64,000 bases of DNA from an uncultured Alphaproteobacteria bacterium (GTDB lineage: Bacteria > Pseudomonadota > Alphaproteobacteria > UBA8366 > GCA-2717185), in contig CALSRA010000027.1 in the NCBI GenBank assembly GCA_943788635.1, positions 62,001-126,000 on the forward strand, in the 5' to 3' direction. Numbering within the stretch: the first letter of the stretch is position 1; each line of letters starts with the position of its first letter. Of the stretch, positions 7,251 through 14,922 are shown one piece after another. The notes under the pieces were generated by a model. It had not been told where the DNA came from, did not search any database, and saw only the letters and a program-made list of their open reading frames with translations. Position numbers and translations under genes: made by a program.

Positions 7251-8852
7251 TCAAGTCATGACATTGAAACGGTGGTCTGAATCCTCGGCCATCTGGTTGA
7301 CCAGATGGATTTCCCAGGCGAGGTATTCCCGCATTGCCTCCTCGACATCCTTATTCTGTTCGCGGGCCTTCAGCCGGATATCCAGCACCGGACTGGCGAG
7401 GAATTCTTCACCCGTTTCCAGGGGCATTCCGGCGGATTCCCAAGCCTTCGTCCCGCCTTCCAGCGCCAGGACGGCGGTCTCGGTCATGTCGGCCGCTTCC
7501 GCTGCGGCCAGCTTGGCCATCGTGCCGTGGGGGGAGGTGAAGACGATGGCATCGGCCGGCGGCAGCTTGGCGATAGCCGCGGCCAGTTCGGTACGCATCG
7601 CATACCATGCGCCGGGGATATGCCCGTCGCGATAGGGACGGCTGTAGTCAAGGTCGACCACAACCGTTTTGCCGGCCTTCAGCCGCGAGGCAAGGCCGTC
7701 CGGATCAATGCTGGCGACCGAGATACCGTCCAGCCCCAGCCGTTTGGGCGTATAGGAGCCACTCACCAGCCCCGGAACCGATGTTGCGGGGTCGAAGGTG
7801 AGAATGGCGGTTTCCCAGCCCATCTGCTGCATCCATGACGCGGTCATCGCCGCGCGGACGCCGTTGTCATCCACCAGCACGACCCGCGCGCCCCAGGTGG
7901 CACAAAACGTATCGGTTTCCTGGATCAACTGACCGCCGGGTGCGGATCGGACTCCGGGCAGGTGGCCGGCTTCATATTCCTCCGGCGTACGGACATCCAA
8001 TACATAGAGTGTGCGCGACCGGTCGGCGCGCCATTGGTCCAGCGTTGCCGGATCAACGGCCTGTATGCCGGCGCGTTCGACGACCCGTGCCGCCGCCGCC
8101 TGTGCGTCGGCCAGTCCCGTTGCGGATACGTCCGGCGGGCGGCGGGTCGCGCCCTTGATGACCTCGTAACCGGCCAGATGCCAGTCCTGCGTGCCGTTCA
8201 TCAGCGAGACGATCTTGTTGGAGAAACCGGCATTGATCAGGGATTGCGCGCCGATGATGCTGCGGGTCCGACCGCCGCAATTGACCACGACCATGGTATC
8301 GGGCGATGGGGTCAGGTCGCGGAACCGGTAAACGAGTTCCGCCCCCGGTACGCTGATGGCGCCGGGAATGCTGTTGCCGTGAAATTCTTCGTATGAGCGG
8401 CTGTCGAAGATCGCGATATCGGCTTTGCTGTCGATCAGATCCTTCAGTTCCTGCGCCGAAATATAGGGCGTGCCGGCTTCGTGCTCGACGACTTCCGCGA
8501 AGGCCTTGCTGGGGACGTGAACGCCGCTATAGATCGGAAATCCGTTCGCTTCCCAGGCGGCGATGCCGCCGTCGAGGATCGATACATTGCGCCAGCCCAG
8601 CGCTGTCATCCGCGCGGCGGCCTGTTCGGCATAGCCATCGCCGTCGTCGCACCAAACGACGCGGGCGTCGCGGCGCGGGACCAGGGCGTCAATCAGCGCT
8701 TCCATCCGGCCCAGTGGCACACAGGATGCCATCAGCAGGTGGCGCGCATCGAATGGGACTTCCTCGCGCGCATCCAGCAGGGCGATTTCGCCACCATCAT
8801 GGAACGCCGCGCGCAGCGCTGCGGCATCGATCCGTTGCACCGTCGTATTCAT
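7251..8852 (-). CDS. Four-domain rhodanese (sulfurtransferase) protein
   Basis: Cytoplasmic protein of 533 residues with four tandem rhodanese modules at about 8-110, 130-240, 260-365 and 375-480, then a charged C-terminal helix. Rhodaneses pass sulfane sulfur through a loop Cys. Module 1 has VVWCDDGDG and module 2 VVNCGGRTRS, both with Cys; modules 3 (VVLVDDNGVR) and 4 (VFTSPHGTMA) lack it and may be structural or regulatory. Domain 2 keeps the CGGRTRS loop of active sulfurtransferases. The stop lies 32 nt before the enolase-superfamily gene on the same strand. Tandem rhodaneses of this size are known in proteobacteria, but the physiological acceptor is not evident here. Confidence 0.85.
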   Translation of the reverse strand: MNTTVQRIDAAALRAAFHDGGEIALLDAREEVPFDARHLLMASCVPLGRMEALIDALVPRRDARVVWCDDGDGYAEQAAARMTALGWRNVSILDGGIAAWEANGFPIYSGVHVPSKAFAEVVEHEAGTPYISAQELKDLIDSKADIAIFDSRSYEEFHGNSIPGAISVPGAELVYRFRDLTPSPDTMVVVNCGGRTRSIIGAQSLINAGFSNKIVSLMNGTQDWHLAGYEVIKGATRRPPDVSATGLADAQAAAARVVERAGIQAVDPATLDQWRADRSRTLYVLDVRTPEEYEAGHLPGVRSAPGGQLIQETDTFCATWGARVVLVDDNGVRAAMTASWMQQMGWETAILTFDPATSVPGLVSGSYTPKRLGLDGISVASIDPDGLASRLKAGKTVVVDLDYSRPYRDGHIPGAWYAMRTELAAAIAKLPPADAIVFTSPHGTMAKLAAAEAADMTETAVLALEGGTKAWESAGMPLETGEEFLASPVLDIRLKAREQNKDVEEAMREYLAWEIHLVNQMAEDSDHRFNVMT

Positions 8853-8954
8853 CGTCTGACCCCTTTTAATCTGTCTCTCCCGGCCCGGTTGTGACCGGGA
8901 CCCGCGCCCGCCGCATCATTACGCGCCACCGTGTTGGAATGCCAGCCTGCATTG

Positions 8955-9842
8955 TTACGGGTGCCGGGCACCGAAGCGTAACATGATGAAGGCGCTGGCG
9001 AAGATCATGGCGCTGCCCAGAATCGTTGCCAGATTGGGCCATTCGTCGAAAATCGCAATGCCGATCAGAACGGCGAAGACGATTCCGCTGTAGCGGATAA
9101 TAGTCAGGTCGACGGCATTCGCCAGCCGGAAGCCCCGGATGTTGCAGTACTGGCCAAAAATGGCGATGGGCCCCATGGCCAATAACAGCAGGCAGTCCGC
9201 CAGCGGTGCGTCGCGCCACATGTAAAGCGCCGGTCCCAGCAGCAACAGGCAGGCGGCGCCATTGACGATGCATAACTGGCGGGCGGGGTCGTCGCGGGTG
9301 GAGGTGTATTTGAGCGTGATGCTGTCGACGCCCCAGGCGACAGCGCTGGCGAGCGCGGCAAGGGCACCGAAAGACAGCCATTGGCCGCCCGCATCCAGCC
9401 TGGGTTCGGCGACGACGACCGCGCCGGCAAGGCTGATGAAAATGGCCGCAGTGCCGAACCGGTTGAGGCGCTCCCGCAGGACCAGGACCGCGAAAATGGC
9501 GGCGAACATGCCGCTGGTCATGTTGATTGCCTGCGCATTGGCCAGTGGGATCTCGACAACTGCGTATGCGATGGCGACCACAGACAGGCTGCCCATAAGT
9601 GCCCGCAGGATGTGAAACCCGTAGCCGGTAATCGGGTGCCTTTCGCGGCGGATCGATTTTCGCCGCATCAGAAAGACCGGGACGATGGTAAGGAACCCGG
9701 CGCAATAACGGAAAAAGGCGACCTGGACCGCTGCGACCGATCCGTCCAGAAATTTTGGAATCGTGAACATGATGGCGAACAGTAGCGTCGCCAGAAGAAC
9801 CCAGAGCCAGGCCCGGATGATCGCGTGTCCGTCACCGGTCAT
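8955..9842 (-). CDS. EamA-type (DMT superfamily) permease
   Basis: Integral membrane protein of 295 residues with about ten helices in two repeated EamA halves (about 10-145 and 155-290). Family members move metabolites such as amino acids, cofactors or nucleotide sugars across the inner membrane, mostly by exchange or proton coupling. Helix 1 starts at residue 10 (AWLWVLLATLLFAIMF), and the end of each half has the usual Pro/Gly-rich helix (SLAGAVVVAEPRL, GSAMIFASAFIML). It reads in the same direction as the rhodanese gene 102 nt further on; that gap contains no recognisable gene. Substrate unknown. No clear ribosome site precedes the ATG. Confidence 0.8.
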   Translation of the reverse strand: MTGDGHAIIRAWLWVLLATLLFAIMFTIPKFLDGSVAAVQVAFFRYCAGFLTIVPVFLMRRKSIRRERHPITGYGFHILRALMGSLSVVAIAYAVVEIPLANAQAINMTSGMFAAIFAVLVLRERLNRFGTAAIFISLAGAVVVAEPRLDAGGQWLSFGALAALASAVAWGVDSITLKYTSTRDDPARQLCIVNGAACLLLLGPALYMWRDAPLADCLLLLAMGPIAIFGQYCNIRGFRLANAVDLTIIRYSGIVFAVLIGIAIFDEWPNLATILGSAMIFASAFIMLRFGARHP

Positions 9843-9879
9843 GTCGTTGCGCCGTCATGATCTGGCGGTCCGGGACAGC

Positions 9880-11049
9880 TTACTGTGTTGCCGAGCGGGC
9901 TTCGGTATCGGGTGACGGTTCCGGCATCAGCGCGGCATTGAGGTCGGCACTGCCGAAATTGGCTTCCGATATATCGGTTTCGCGAAAATCCGCGCGATGC
10001 AGTTTCGCGTTGGAGAACTGTGCGCCGCGCAACAGGGCCCCCTTCATTTTGGCGCCGCGCAGGTCGGAGTCGCGCAGGTCGGCATCGCGCAGGTCCGCAT
10101 CCTGGAAGTCACAATCGCGCAGATTGGCATGCCGCAGGTCGGCACCGTTCAGGTTGACGTCCCGCAGATAGGCGCCGTCCAGCACGGCACGGCGCAGGTC
10201 GGCGAAGTCCAGTCGGGCGCCCCGCAGGCTCGCCTGACTGAGGACCGCCTGACACAGGACCACGTCGGTCAGGATGGTGCCGCGTAAATCGGCATTGCTC
10301 AGGTCCGCACTGATAAGGTCGGCCAGATTGTCCAGCACGGCGCCCCGCAAATCGGCATAGCGCAGGTCGGCGTCCCGCAGGGTGGCCTCGCTGAAATTGG
10401 CGCCCCGCAGGTCCGCGCCGCGGAAATTCGCCCCGGCCAGCCGGGCCGATCGCAGGTCTGCGTCGCGCAGGTTGGCGCCGCGCAGGGCGGTGCCATACAG
10501 GGCCGCCCCCCGAAAATCCGCATAGCGCAGGTAAATGCCGCGCATATCCGCATGGCTCAGGTCGGTGCTGCGCAGGTCCAGCCCGGCGCCCTGTTCTTCA
10601 TGGCGGGTGTCCCGGTGCAGAAGGAAGCTCACGATGCCCTGAATATCAGGCGCCAGCGTCTTGGCGTCTGTACCGGCCCCCTTTGCCGGGGATGCCCCCA
10701 GCGGCGAACGGGCATGCCGCCGCAGGTGGCTGGTCATCACTTCCATCACCGCCCAGTAACTCTTCGCTGAACCTCGTGCTTCCGCTTTCAGTTTCTCGAT
10801 AATCGCGGCGCGTGCCGTGGGGTCGCGTTCCTGTTCCAGCTCGGTCATGGCAACCCGAAGCGGCGACGCGGACTGGAACTGGGACACCATCCGGGTTCGC
10901 CGATGCGCGGTCCGGTGTTGTTCGCGTACCGCTTTCCAGCGTCGCCAGAAAACCCAGGCGAGCGCGACGGACAGCACGACGCCCGCCGCTGTTGCGGCTG
11001 CGGTCGTGGAGGTCCAGATAGCGGGATCTGCCCAGGACGTTTCAGACAT
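9880..11049 (-). CDS. Membrane-anchored pentapeptide-repeat protein
   Basis: Protein of 389 residues. Residues about 14-34 are a single membrane helix (AAATAAGVVLSVALAWVFWR) followed by a basic stretch, so the body probably faces the cytoplasm. Residues ~45-160 form a charged, partly helical linker. From about residue 165 onward there are roughly 43 A(D/N)LRx-type pentapeptides (DLRSA, NFRGA, DLRGA and so on) with one six-residue break (VLDNLA), predicting a right-handed quadrilateral beta-helix of about ten coils. Such helices act as scaffolds; a few (Qnr, MfpA) mimic DNA and protect gyrase, but those are soluble, so that role is not implied. The repeat gives the DNA a repetitive look at 10000-10600. 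Its upstream region (11050-11120) is AT-rich. Confidence 0.85.
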   Translation of the reverse strand: MSETSWADPAIWTSTTAAATAAGVVLSVALAWVFWRRWKAVREQHRTAHRRTRMVSQFQSASPLRVAMTELEQERDPTARAAIIEKLKAEARGSAKSYWAVMEVMTSHLRRHARSPLGASPAKGAGTDAKTLAPDIQGIVSFLLHRDTRHEEQGAGLDLRSTDLSHADMRGIYLRYADFRGAALYGTALRGANLRDADLRSARLAGANFRGADLRGANFSEATLRDADLRYADLRGAVLDNLADLISADLSNADLRGTILTDVVLCQAVLSQASLRGARLDFADLRRAVLDGAYLRDVNLNGADLRHANLRDCDFQDADLRDADLRDSDLRGAKMKGALLRGAQFSNAKLHRADFRETDISEANFGSADLNAALMPEPSPDTEARSATQ

Positions 11050-11248
11050 GCGAGACTGTTAATCGCAAAACATGAGTATGTAAACAATTTGAAGTATAAC
11101 GTTAAATTCACTTCAGGGTCGCGCCCGTGGTGGACGTATCGACCATTGATCAGGCGGCCGGTGCCACCCGCGGTACAGGTAAATCTGTTCCTGCCCCCTG
11201 GCGTCCGGTATGACTGTTGCAACACGGTATCAATCGAATGGAGCGACC

Positions 11249-12202
11249 ATGAAATATGGTTTTGGAGTCCCGACGCGCGGACCGATGGCGAACCCGCGCG
11301 ATATCGCCGCGATGGCGGCAAAAGGCGAAGCGCTTGGTTTTGACACAGTTTTCGTAAACGATCATATCGTCGTGCCACGCGACGTGGATTCCCGGTATCC
11401 CTATTCCGGATCCGGGGCATGGCCGGGGGGCGCGTCCGGTGAAGCGATGGAACAGCTGGTGTTGCTGTCCTATTTGGCCAGTGCGACCGACACAATGCGG
11501 TTGCTGACATCGATCATGGTCGTGCCGCACCGCAATCCCGTGACGACGGCGAAGATGCTGTCGACAATTGATGTCCTGTCGGAAGGCCGGGTTACGGTTG
11601 GCTGCGGGACGGGCTGGATGCGGGAGGAATTCGAAGCGATCGGCACCGACCCCTACGATGAACGAGGTGCCGTAACGGACGAATACCTGGAAGTCTTCAA
11701 GACCCTGTGGACAGACGAGAACCCCGAATTTTCGGGGAAATACGCCAGTTTCAGCAATATTACCTTCCTGCCCCGGCCGGTTCAGGACCCGCACCCGCCC
11801 TTGTGGATCGGTGGGGAGAGCGGTCGCGCGCATCGCCGTGTCGCGGCGCTGGGCGATTGCTGGTATCCCATTGGCAACAATCCGCGCCAGCCGCTGGATA
11901 CCGTGGCGCGCTATGCGGCAGGGCTGGAGAAGCTGAACCGCGCTTTGGACAATGCCGACCGGGATCCGGCGGCAATCGACCTGTCCTATGGAGCGAACTG
12001 GTACGGCGACGGGGCCCGGCAGGAAGCAACCGATGGCGGTCGGATGGTCTTCACCGGGGAGGTCGGCGAGATTGCGTCGGATATCGCGCAATTCGAGGAA
12101 GCGGGCCTGTGCAGCCTCATGCTGAACTTCCAGGGGGCAACCCTCAGCGAGACCCTGGACCGGATGGAGCATTTCATTCGCGATGTTGCGCCGGCAGGTT
12201 AA
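11249..12202 (+). CDS. LLM-class flavin/F420-dependent oxidoreductase
   Basis: Luciferase-like TIM-barrel oxidoreductase of 317 residues, resembling the F420-annotated LLM subgroup. It probably reduces or monooxygenates a small substrate with reduced flavin or F420; which cofactor cannot be decided from sequence. The barrel starts with MKYGFGVPTRGP; typical LLM segments follow: GFDTVFVNDHIVVPR, then RVTVGCGTGWMREEFEAIG and PPLWIGGES. ATG 11249 is preferred because GGAG (11240-11243) lies 5 nt before it; a longer in-frame start at 11210 has no site. It is divergent from the pentapeptide-repeat gene, and a small orphan gene follows in the same direction after 115 nt. Confidence 0.8.
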   Translation: MKYGFGVPTRGPMANPRDIAAMAAKGEALGFDTVFVNDHIVVPRDVDSRYPYSGSGAWPGGASGEAMEQLVLLSYLASATDTMRLLTSIMVVPHRNPVTTAKMLSTIDVLSEGRVTVGCGTGWMREEFEAIGTDPYDERGAVTDEYLEVFKTLWTDENPEFSGKYASFSNITFLPRPVQDPHPPLWIGGESGRAHRRVAALGDCWYPIGNNPRQPLDTVARYAAGLEKLNRALDNADRDPAAIDLSYGANWYGDGARQEATDGGRMVFTGEVGEIASDIAQFEEAGLCSLMLNFQGATLSETLDRMEHFIRDVAPAG

Positions 12203-12317
12203 AGTCGCGCGCGGCGTCTGGCTTACCCGTTTGGGTGACGTCCGGAATCCGGCGAATAGGGTTTATTGTACTTGTGAGTCGCCGGAGAGCGACAACAGCG
12301 TAAGTGAGAGAGAGAAA

Positions 12318-12530
12318 ATGCCAGACCTGAACACCCATAGCGCCGATCTGTGCGCGATTGCCGATGCATATCGCGATCAACGCGATGCCGGGGCCGTCGA
12401 TCATACGGCTTTTGTTGTCGCGATGACCGCGTATCGAGAGCGGCATCCTGATGTCGCCCGCAGCGAGGCCGCGCTGATCATCAGCCAGCTTGTCGGCGAG
12501 TACCAGAACGACCTGGAAACAATTCACTAG
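12318..12530 (+). CDS. Small conserved-looking protein of unknown function
   Basis: Seventy residues, no signal peptide and no membrane helix. The sequence is amphipathic and probably all-helical (AIADAYRDQRDAGAV, then AYRERHPDVARSEAALII). I do not recognise the family. The start at 12318 was chosen because a purine-rich GAGAGAGAGAAA tract directly precedes it; a longer in-frame extension back to 12183 would overlap the LLM gene and looks non-coding. It reads in the same direction as the LLM gene, and a long stem-loop follows 30 nt after its stop, so it may end that transcript. Confidence 0.55.
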   Translation: MPDLNTHSADLCAIADAYRDQRDAGAVDHTAFVVAMTAYRERHPDVARSEAALIISQLVGEYQNDLETIH

Positions 12531-12560
12531 AATCTGATTTTTCGGAGGGGACCGGTGGGC

Positions 12561-12595
12561 CGGGACGATGGCCGCCAAGGGCGGTTGTCGTCCCG
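12561..12595 (+). terminator. Long stem-loop after the small orphan gene
   Basis: CGGGACGA (12561-12568) pairs with TCGTCCCG (12588-12595); inside it CCGCC (12572-12576) pairs with GGCGG (12580-12584), with three wobble pairs joining them, giving a stem of about 16 bp and a 3-nt loop. No T-run follows, so it is a possible rather than a standard intrinsic terminator. It lies in the 370-base stretch 12531-12900, whose other content is the heat-shock-type promoter. Confidence 0.5.
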
Positions 12596-12767
12596 TGATC
12601 CGTTGTATTTCAATCCCCGGACCGCTTACCCGGGCAGGTCACGCGGCCTGATTCAATGGCGTTTTCGACCATTTTCTGCGGTATACCGCTTGCCGTGGCA
12701 GCGGATAGTGGTGCCGTGATTGTGCCTGCACGGGCATAACCGCGCGCGCCCGGCTTGCCGCCGGTCT

Positions 12768-12796
12768 CTTGAAACCGTATCGGGCGGCCCCCAAAT
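12768..12796 (+). promoter_or_regulatory. Candidate RpoH (sigma-32) heat-shock promoter for hsp20
   Basis: CTTGAA at 12768-12773, then 14 nt, then CCCCCAAAT at 12788-12796, close to the heat-shock consensus CTTGAAA / CCCCAT-T at normal spacing. It lies about 105 nt before the hsp20 start on the same strand, and the downstream gene family is a classic RpoH target. The match is seen; use by RpoH is inferred. Confidence 0.6.
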
Positions 12797-12900
12797 AAAG
12801 TGTCACCAGGCGGTTGGCGCAAGCGTCCGTGTGGGGAGTGCCGAATTCGGGCTCCGGTTTTCAACGGCCACTCGCTCAGATGAGGAGGAGACGCCACGCC

Positions 12901-13359
12901 ATGCCACGCGTATCCATTTTCAACAGCCCGCTTTTGCTGGGGTTCGAACAGTTTGAGCAGACGCTCGACCGAATCTCGAAAATGCCGGCTGAAGGGTATC
13001 CCCCTTACAATATCGAACAGACCGGCGGGAACAGCCTGCGGATTACGCTGGCGGTAGCCGGGTTTGCCGAGGCGGATCTGACCATCCAGCTTGAGGACAG
13101 CCAGTTGCTCGTGCGCGGGCGGCAGACTGACGACAAGGAGCGGGTCTATCTGCATCGGGGTATCGCGGCGCGGCAGTTTCAGCGCAGTTTCGTCCTGGCC
13201 GAAGGGATCGAAATTGTCGGTGCGGAACTCGATAACGGGCTTTTGCATATCGAACTGGTGCGCCCGGAACCGGAAGCCCGGGTCCAGACCATCCAGATCA
13301 GGAAACGCAGCACACCGTCCAGCGATATGGATGTTACGACACGCGGCAGGCAGAGGTAA
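12901..13359 (+). CDS. Hsp20-family small heat-shock protein
   Basis: ATP-independent holdase chaperone of 152 residues that binds unfolding proteins and hands them to DnaK/ClpB. The N-terminus has the IbpA-like element IFNSPLLLGFEQFEQTLDR; the alpha-crystallin domain runs from about 37 to 130, with the family motif LAVAGFAEADLTIQLED and the closing ELDNGLLHIELVRPEPE (A-x-x-x-N-G-L pattern as V-G-A-E-L-D-N-G-L). A GAGGAGGAG ribosome site (12881-12890) is a little far, about 11 nt from ATG 12901. A heat-shock-type promoter sits upstream, and the DUF1150 gene follows 10 nt after the stop, the usual alphaproteobacterial pair. Confidence 0.93.
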   Translation: MPRVSIFNSPLLLGFEQFEQTLDRISKMPAEGYPPYNIEQTGGNSLRITLAVAGFAEADLTIQLEDSQLLVRGRQTDDKERVYLHRGIAARQFQRSFVLAEGIEIVGAELDNGLLHIELVRPEPEARVQTIQIRKRSTPSSDMDVTTRGRQR

Positions 13360-13369
13360 GGATACGATC

Positions 13370-13585
13370 ATGCATACTGAAAACGGGTTCGAAACGCTGT
13401 CCGATGATGCCTTCGCGCATCTGGGGCGCGATAATGTCGCCTATATCAAGAAAGCGATAATCGATGGCGGGACATATTACGTTCTGACATCTGCCGCGGG
13501 CGAAGACCTGCTGGCCGTCGGCAGCCGGGACGAAGCCCTTGCCGAGGCCTATGAACGTGAACTGGTCGCGTTGACCCGGCACTAG
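13370..13585 (+). CDS. DUF1150 family small protein
   Basis: Seventy-one-residue cytoplasmic protein of a family found mainly in alphaproteobacteria, typically right after an hsp20 gene, as here. Characteristic segments are FAHLGRDNVAYIKKAI and GEDLLAVGSRDEALAEA. Function unknown; the shared transcript with hsp20 suggests a role in or alongside the heat response. ATG 13370 follows a short spacer with AGGTAAGGA about 7 nt ahead. The gene end faces ptsN, 59 nt away, with no obvious terminator between them. Confidence 0.85.
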   Translation: MHTENGFETLSDDAFAHLGRDNVAYIKKAIIDGGTYYVLTSAAGEDLLAVGSRDEALAEAYERELVALTRH

Positions 13586-13644
13586 GGAAACATCGTCGGA
13601 TTATTAAGGGATTGTGACGGATGCCGGGCGGTTCGGCGGCCGGA

Positions 13645-14112
13645 TCAGGCGGCTGCGCTTGCGAGATTATCCGTGAAGACACCCAGCAGCTCTGTTTCGC
13701 TTTCCAGTTCACGCAACCGTTTGCACGATTCTTCATCACGGAAAATGCGGGCAAGCTTTGACAGGGTCTTGAGATGCGCCGCACCGGCATTTTCGGGGGC
13801 GAGCAGGACGAATATAAGATCCACAGGCTGGTCGTCAGCCGCGTCAAAATTGATCGGCTTTTCAAGCCGGGCGAACAGCCCGCAGATTTCGGTCAGCCCT
13901 GCAAGGGTACCATGTGGAATTGCGACGCCATTGCCGACACCGGTCGAGCCGAGGCGCTCGCGTTCCAGCAATGCATCCAGTATCTGACGGTCAGAAAGTC
14001 CGGTTTCTTTTTCCGCACGCCGCGACAGTTCCTGCAATGCCTGCTTTTTCGAAGAAGCATGCAAATTTGGAACAACGCGGTCTGCGCTCAGGATATTGGA
14101 AAGAATGACCAA
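13645..14112 (-). CDS. ptsN: PTS IIA-like nitrogen regulatory protein PtsN (EIIA-Ntr)
   Basis: Phosphoacceptor of the nitrogen PTS (PtsP-NPr-PtsN), 155 residues. It is phosphorylated on His and, depending on that state, modulates potassium transport, sensor kinases and other targets. The active-site His is H67 in GVAIPHGTL, followed by the family motifs GLFARLEKPINFDAAD and DLIFVLLAPENAGAAHLKTL. It lies 13 nt after hpf and downstream of rpoN, the standard rpoN-hpf-ptsN order, so it is probably cotranscribed with them. Normal length; no oddities. Confidence 0.95.
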   Translation of the reverse strand: MVILSNILSADRVVPNLHASSKKQALQELSRRAEKETGLSDRQILDALLERERLGSTGVGNGVAIPHGTLAGLTEICGLFARLEKPINFDAADDQPVDLIFVLLAPENAGAAHLKTLSKLARIFRDEESCKRLRELESETELLGVFTDNLASAAA

Positions 14113-14125
14113 ACGAATTCTCCTG

Positions 14126-14716
14126 TCAGGTACCCGGCGTGCCGGCGTTTCCTTTGGGATCGATCCAGCCGATATTTCCGTCGCTGCGGATATAGACCAT
14201 GTTCATGCCGCCATGCGCCTTGTTGTGGAACATCAGCGCGGGCTGGCCTGACAAATCCATGCGCATCACGGCTTCACCGACGCTCAGCGATTCAATCTCT
14301 GCCGTCATTTCGGCAACGATAATTGGCTGATCGGGAACCGGTATATCGCCGGATTCGTCGCCATGGGGTTCCATGACATAATGCTGGGCCGCCAGGGTTT
14401 CCGGCCGTTCGGCCTTGCCACGATGATGATCGCGCAGCCGGCGCTTGTAGCGCCGTAACCGTTTGGCGATATGCACCGCTGCGGTGTCGAAAGCCGCGTA
14501 CGGATCTTCCGAACTGCCCTGGCTCTGGACCATGATGCCCTTGCCGACGTGGACGGTGATGTCGGCTCTGAAATCCTTGCCTTCGCGCGTCATGGTGACG
14601 TGGGCGTCGGTCGGGTTTTCAAAGTACTTCGTTACGATGCTCGGCAGATTTTCTTCAATATGGCCACGCAATGCGTCGCCGATATCGATCTGCTTGCCAT
14701 TCACGGAAAGCTGCAT
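14126..14716 (-). CDS. hpf: Ribosome hibernation promoting factor, long form
   Basis: Protein of 196 residues that binds the 30S decoding region in starvation and pairs ribosomes into 100S dimers. The N-terminal S30AE domain (about 1-105) starts MQLSVNGKQIDIGDALRGHI; a charged linker follows; the C-terminal dimerisation domain (about 135-190) contains SVGEAVMRMDLSGQPALMF and ends in GNIGWIDPKG. The presence of that second domain makes it the long form. I prefer ATG 14716, which matches the family start; an in-frame ATG at 14776 would add 20 residues, and neither has a clear ribosome site. It lies between rpoN and ptsN. Confidence 0.9.
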   Translation of the reverse strand: MQLSVNGKQIDIGDALRGHIEENLPSIVTKYFENPTDAHVTMTREGKDFRADITVHVGKGIMVQSQGSSEDPYAAFDTAAVHIAKRLRRYKRRLRDHHRGKAERPETLAAQHYVMEPHGDESGDIPVPDQPIIVAEMTAEIESLSVGEAVMRMDLSGQPALMFHNKAHGGMNMVYIRSDGNIGWIDPKGNAGTPGT

Positions 14717-14922
14717 GGGCGGATAAGTCCGTATGTTGATCTTGTGTGTCTCGCCGGGCGCCTTAACGCTGCCCATCAGTCGAGGAGCGGCAACATAGTT
14801 ATGCTACAAATTAGAGTCAACAATAGGAAAAAGAAGTTAACGTATTGCGTATCGGGCGCAAGCCGTATCTGCATCAATGTGGTGCTGCAGAATGCCCCAA
14901 ACCCGTAAAAATGGCGATTTTC

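Noticed and set aside
5992-7635. Plus-strand frame of 547 codons
   Set aside because: Antisense to the enolase-superfamily, MFS and rhodanese genes, which carry full family signatures.
10000-10650. Repetitive DNA that might be a CRISPR or tandem array
   Set aside because: The period is 15 bases and the frame encodes pentapeptide repeats; there are no spacers, so it is coding repeat only.
11150-12172. Minus-strand frame of 340 codons
   Set aside because: Antisense to the LLM gene, whose family motifs are unambiguous.
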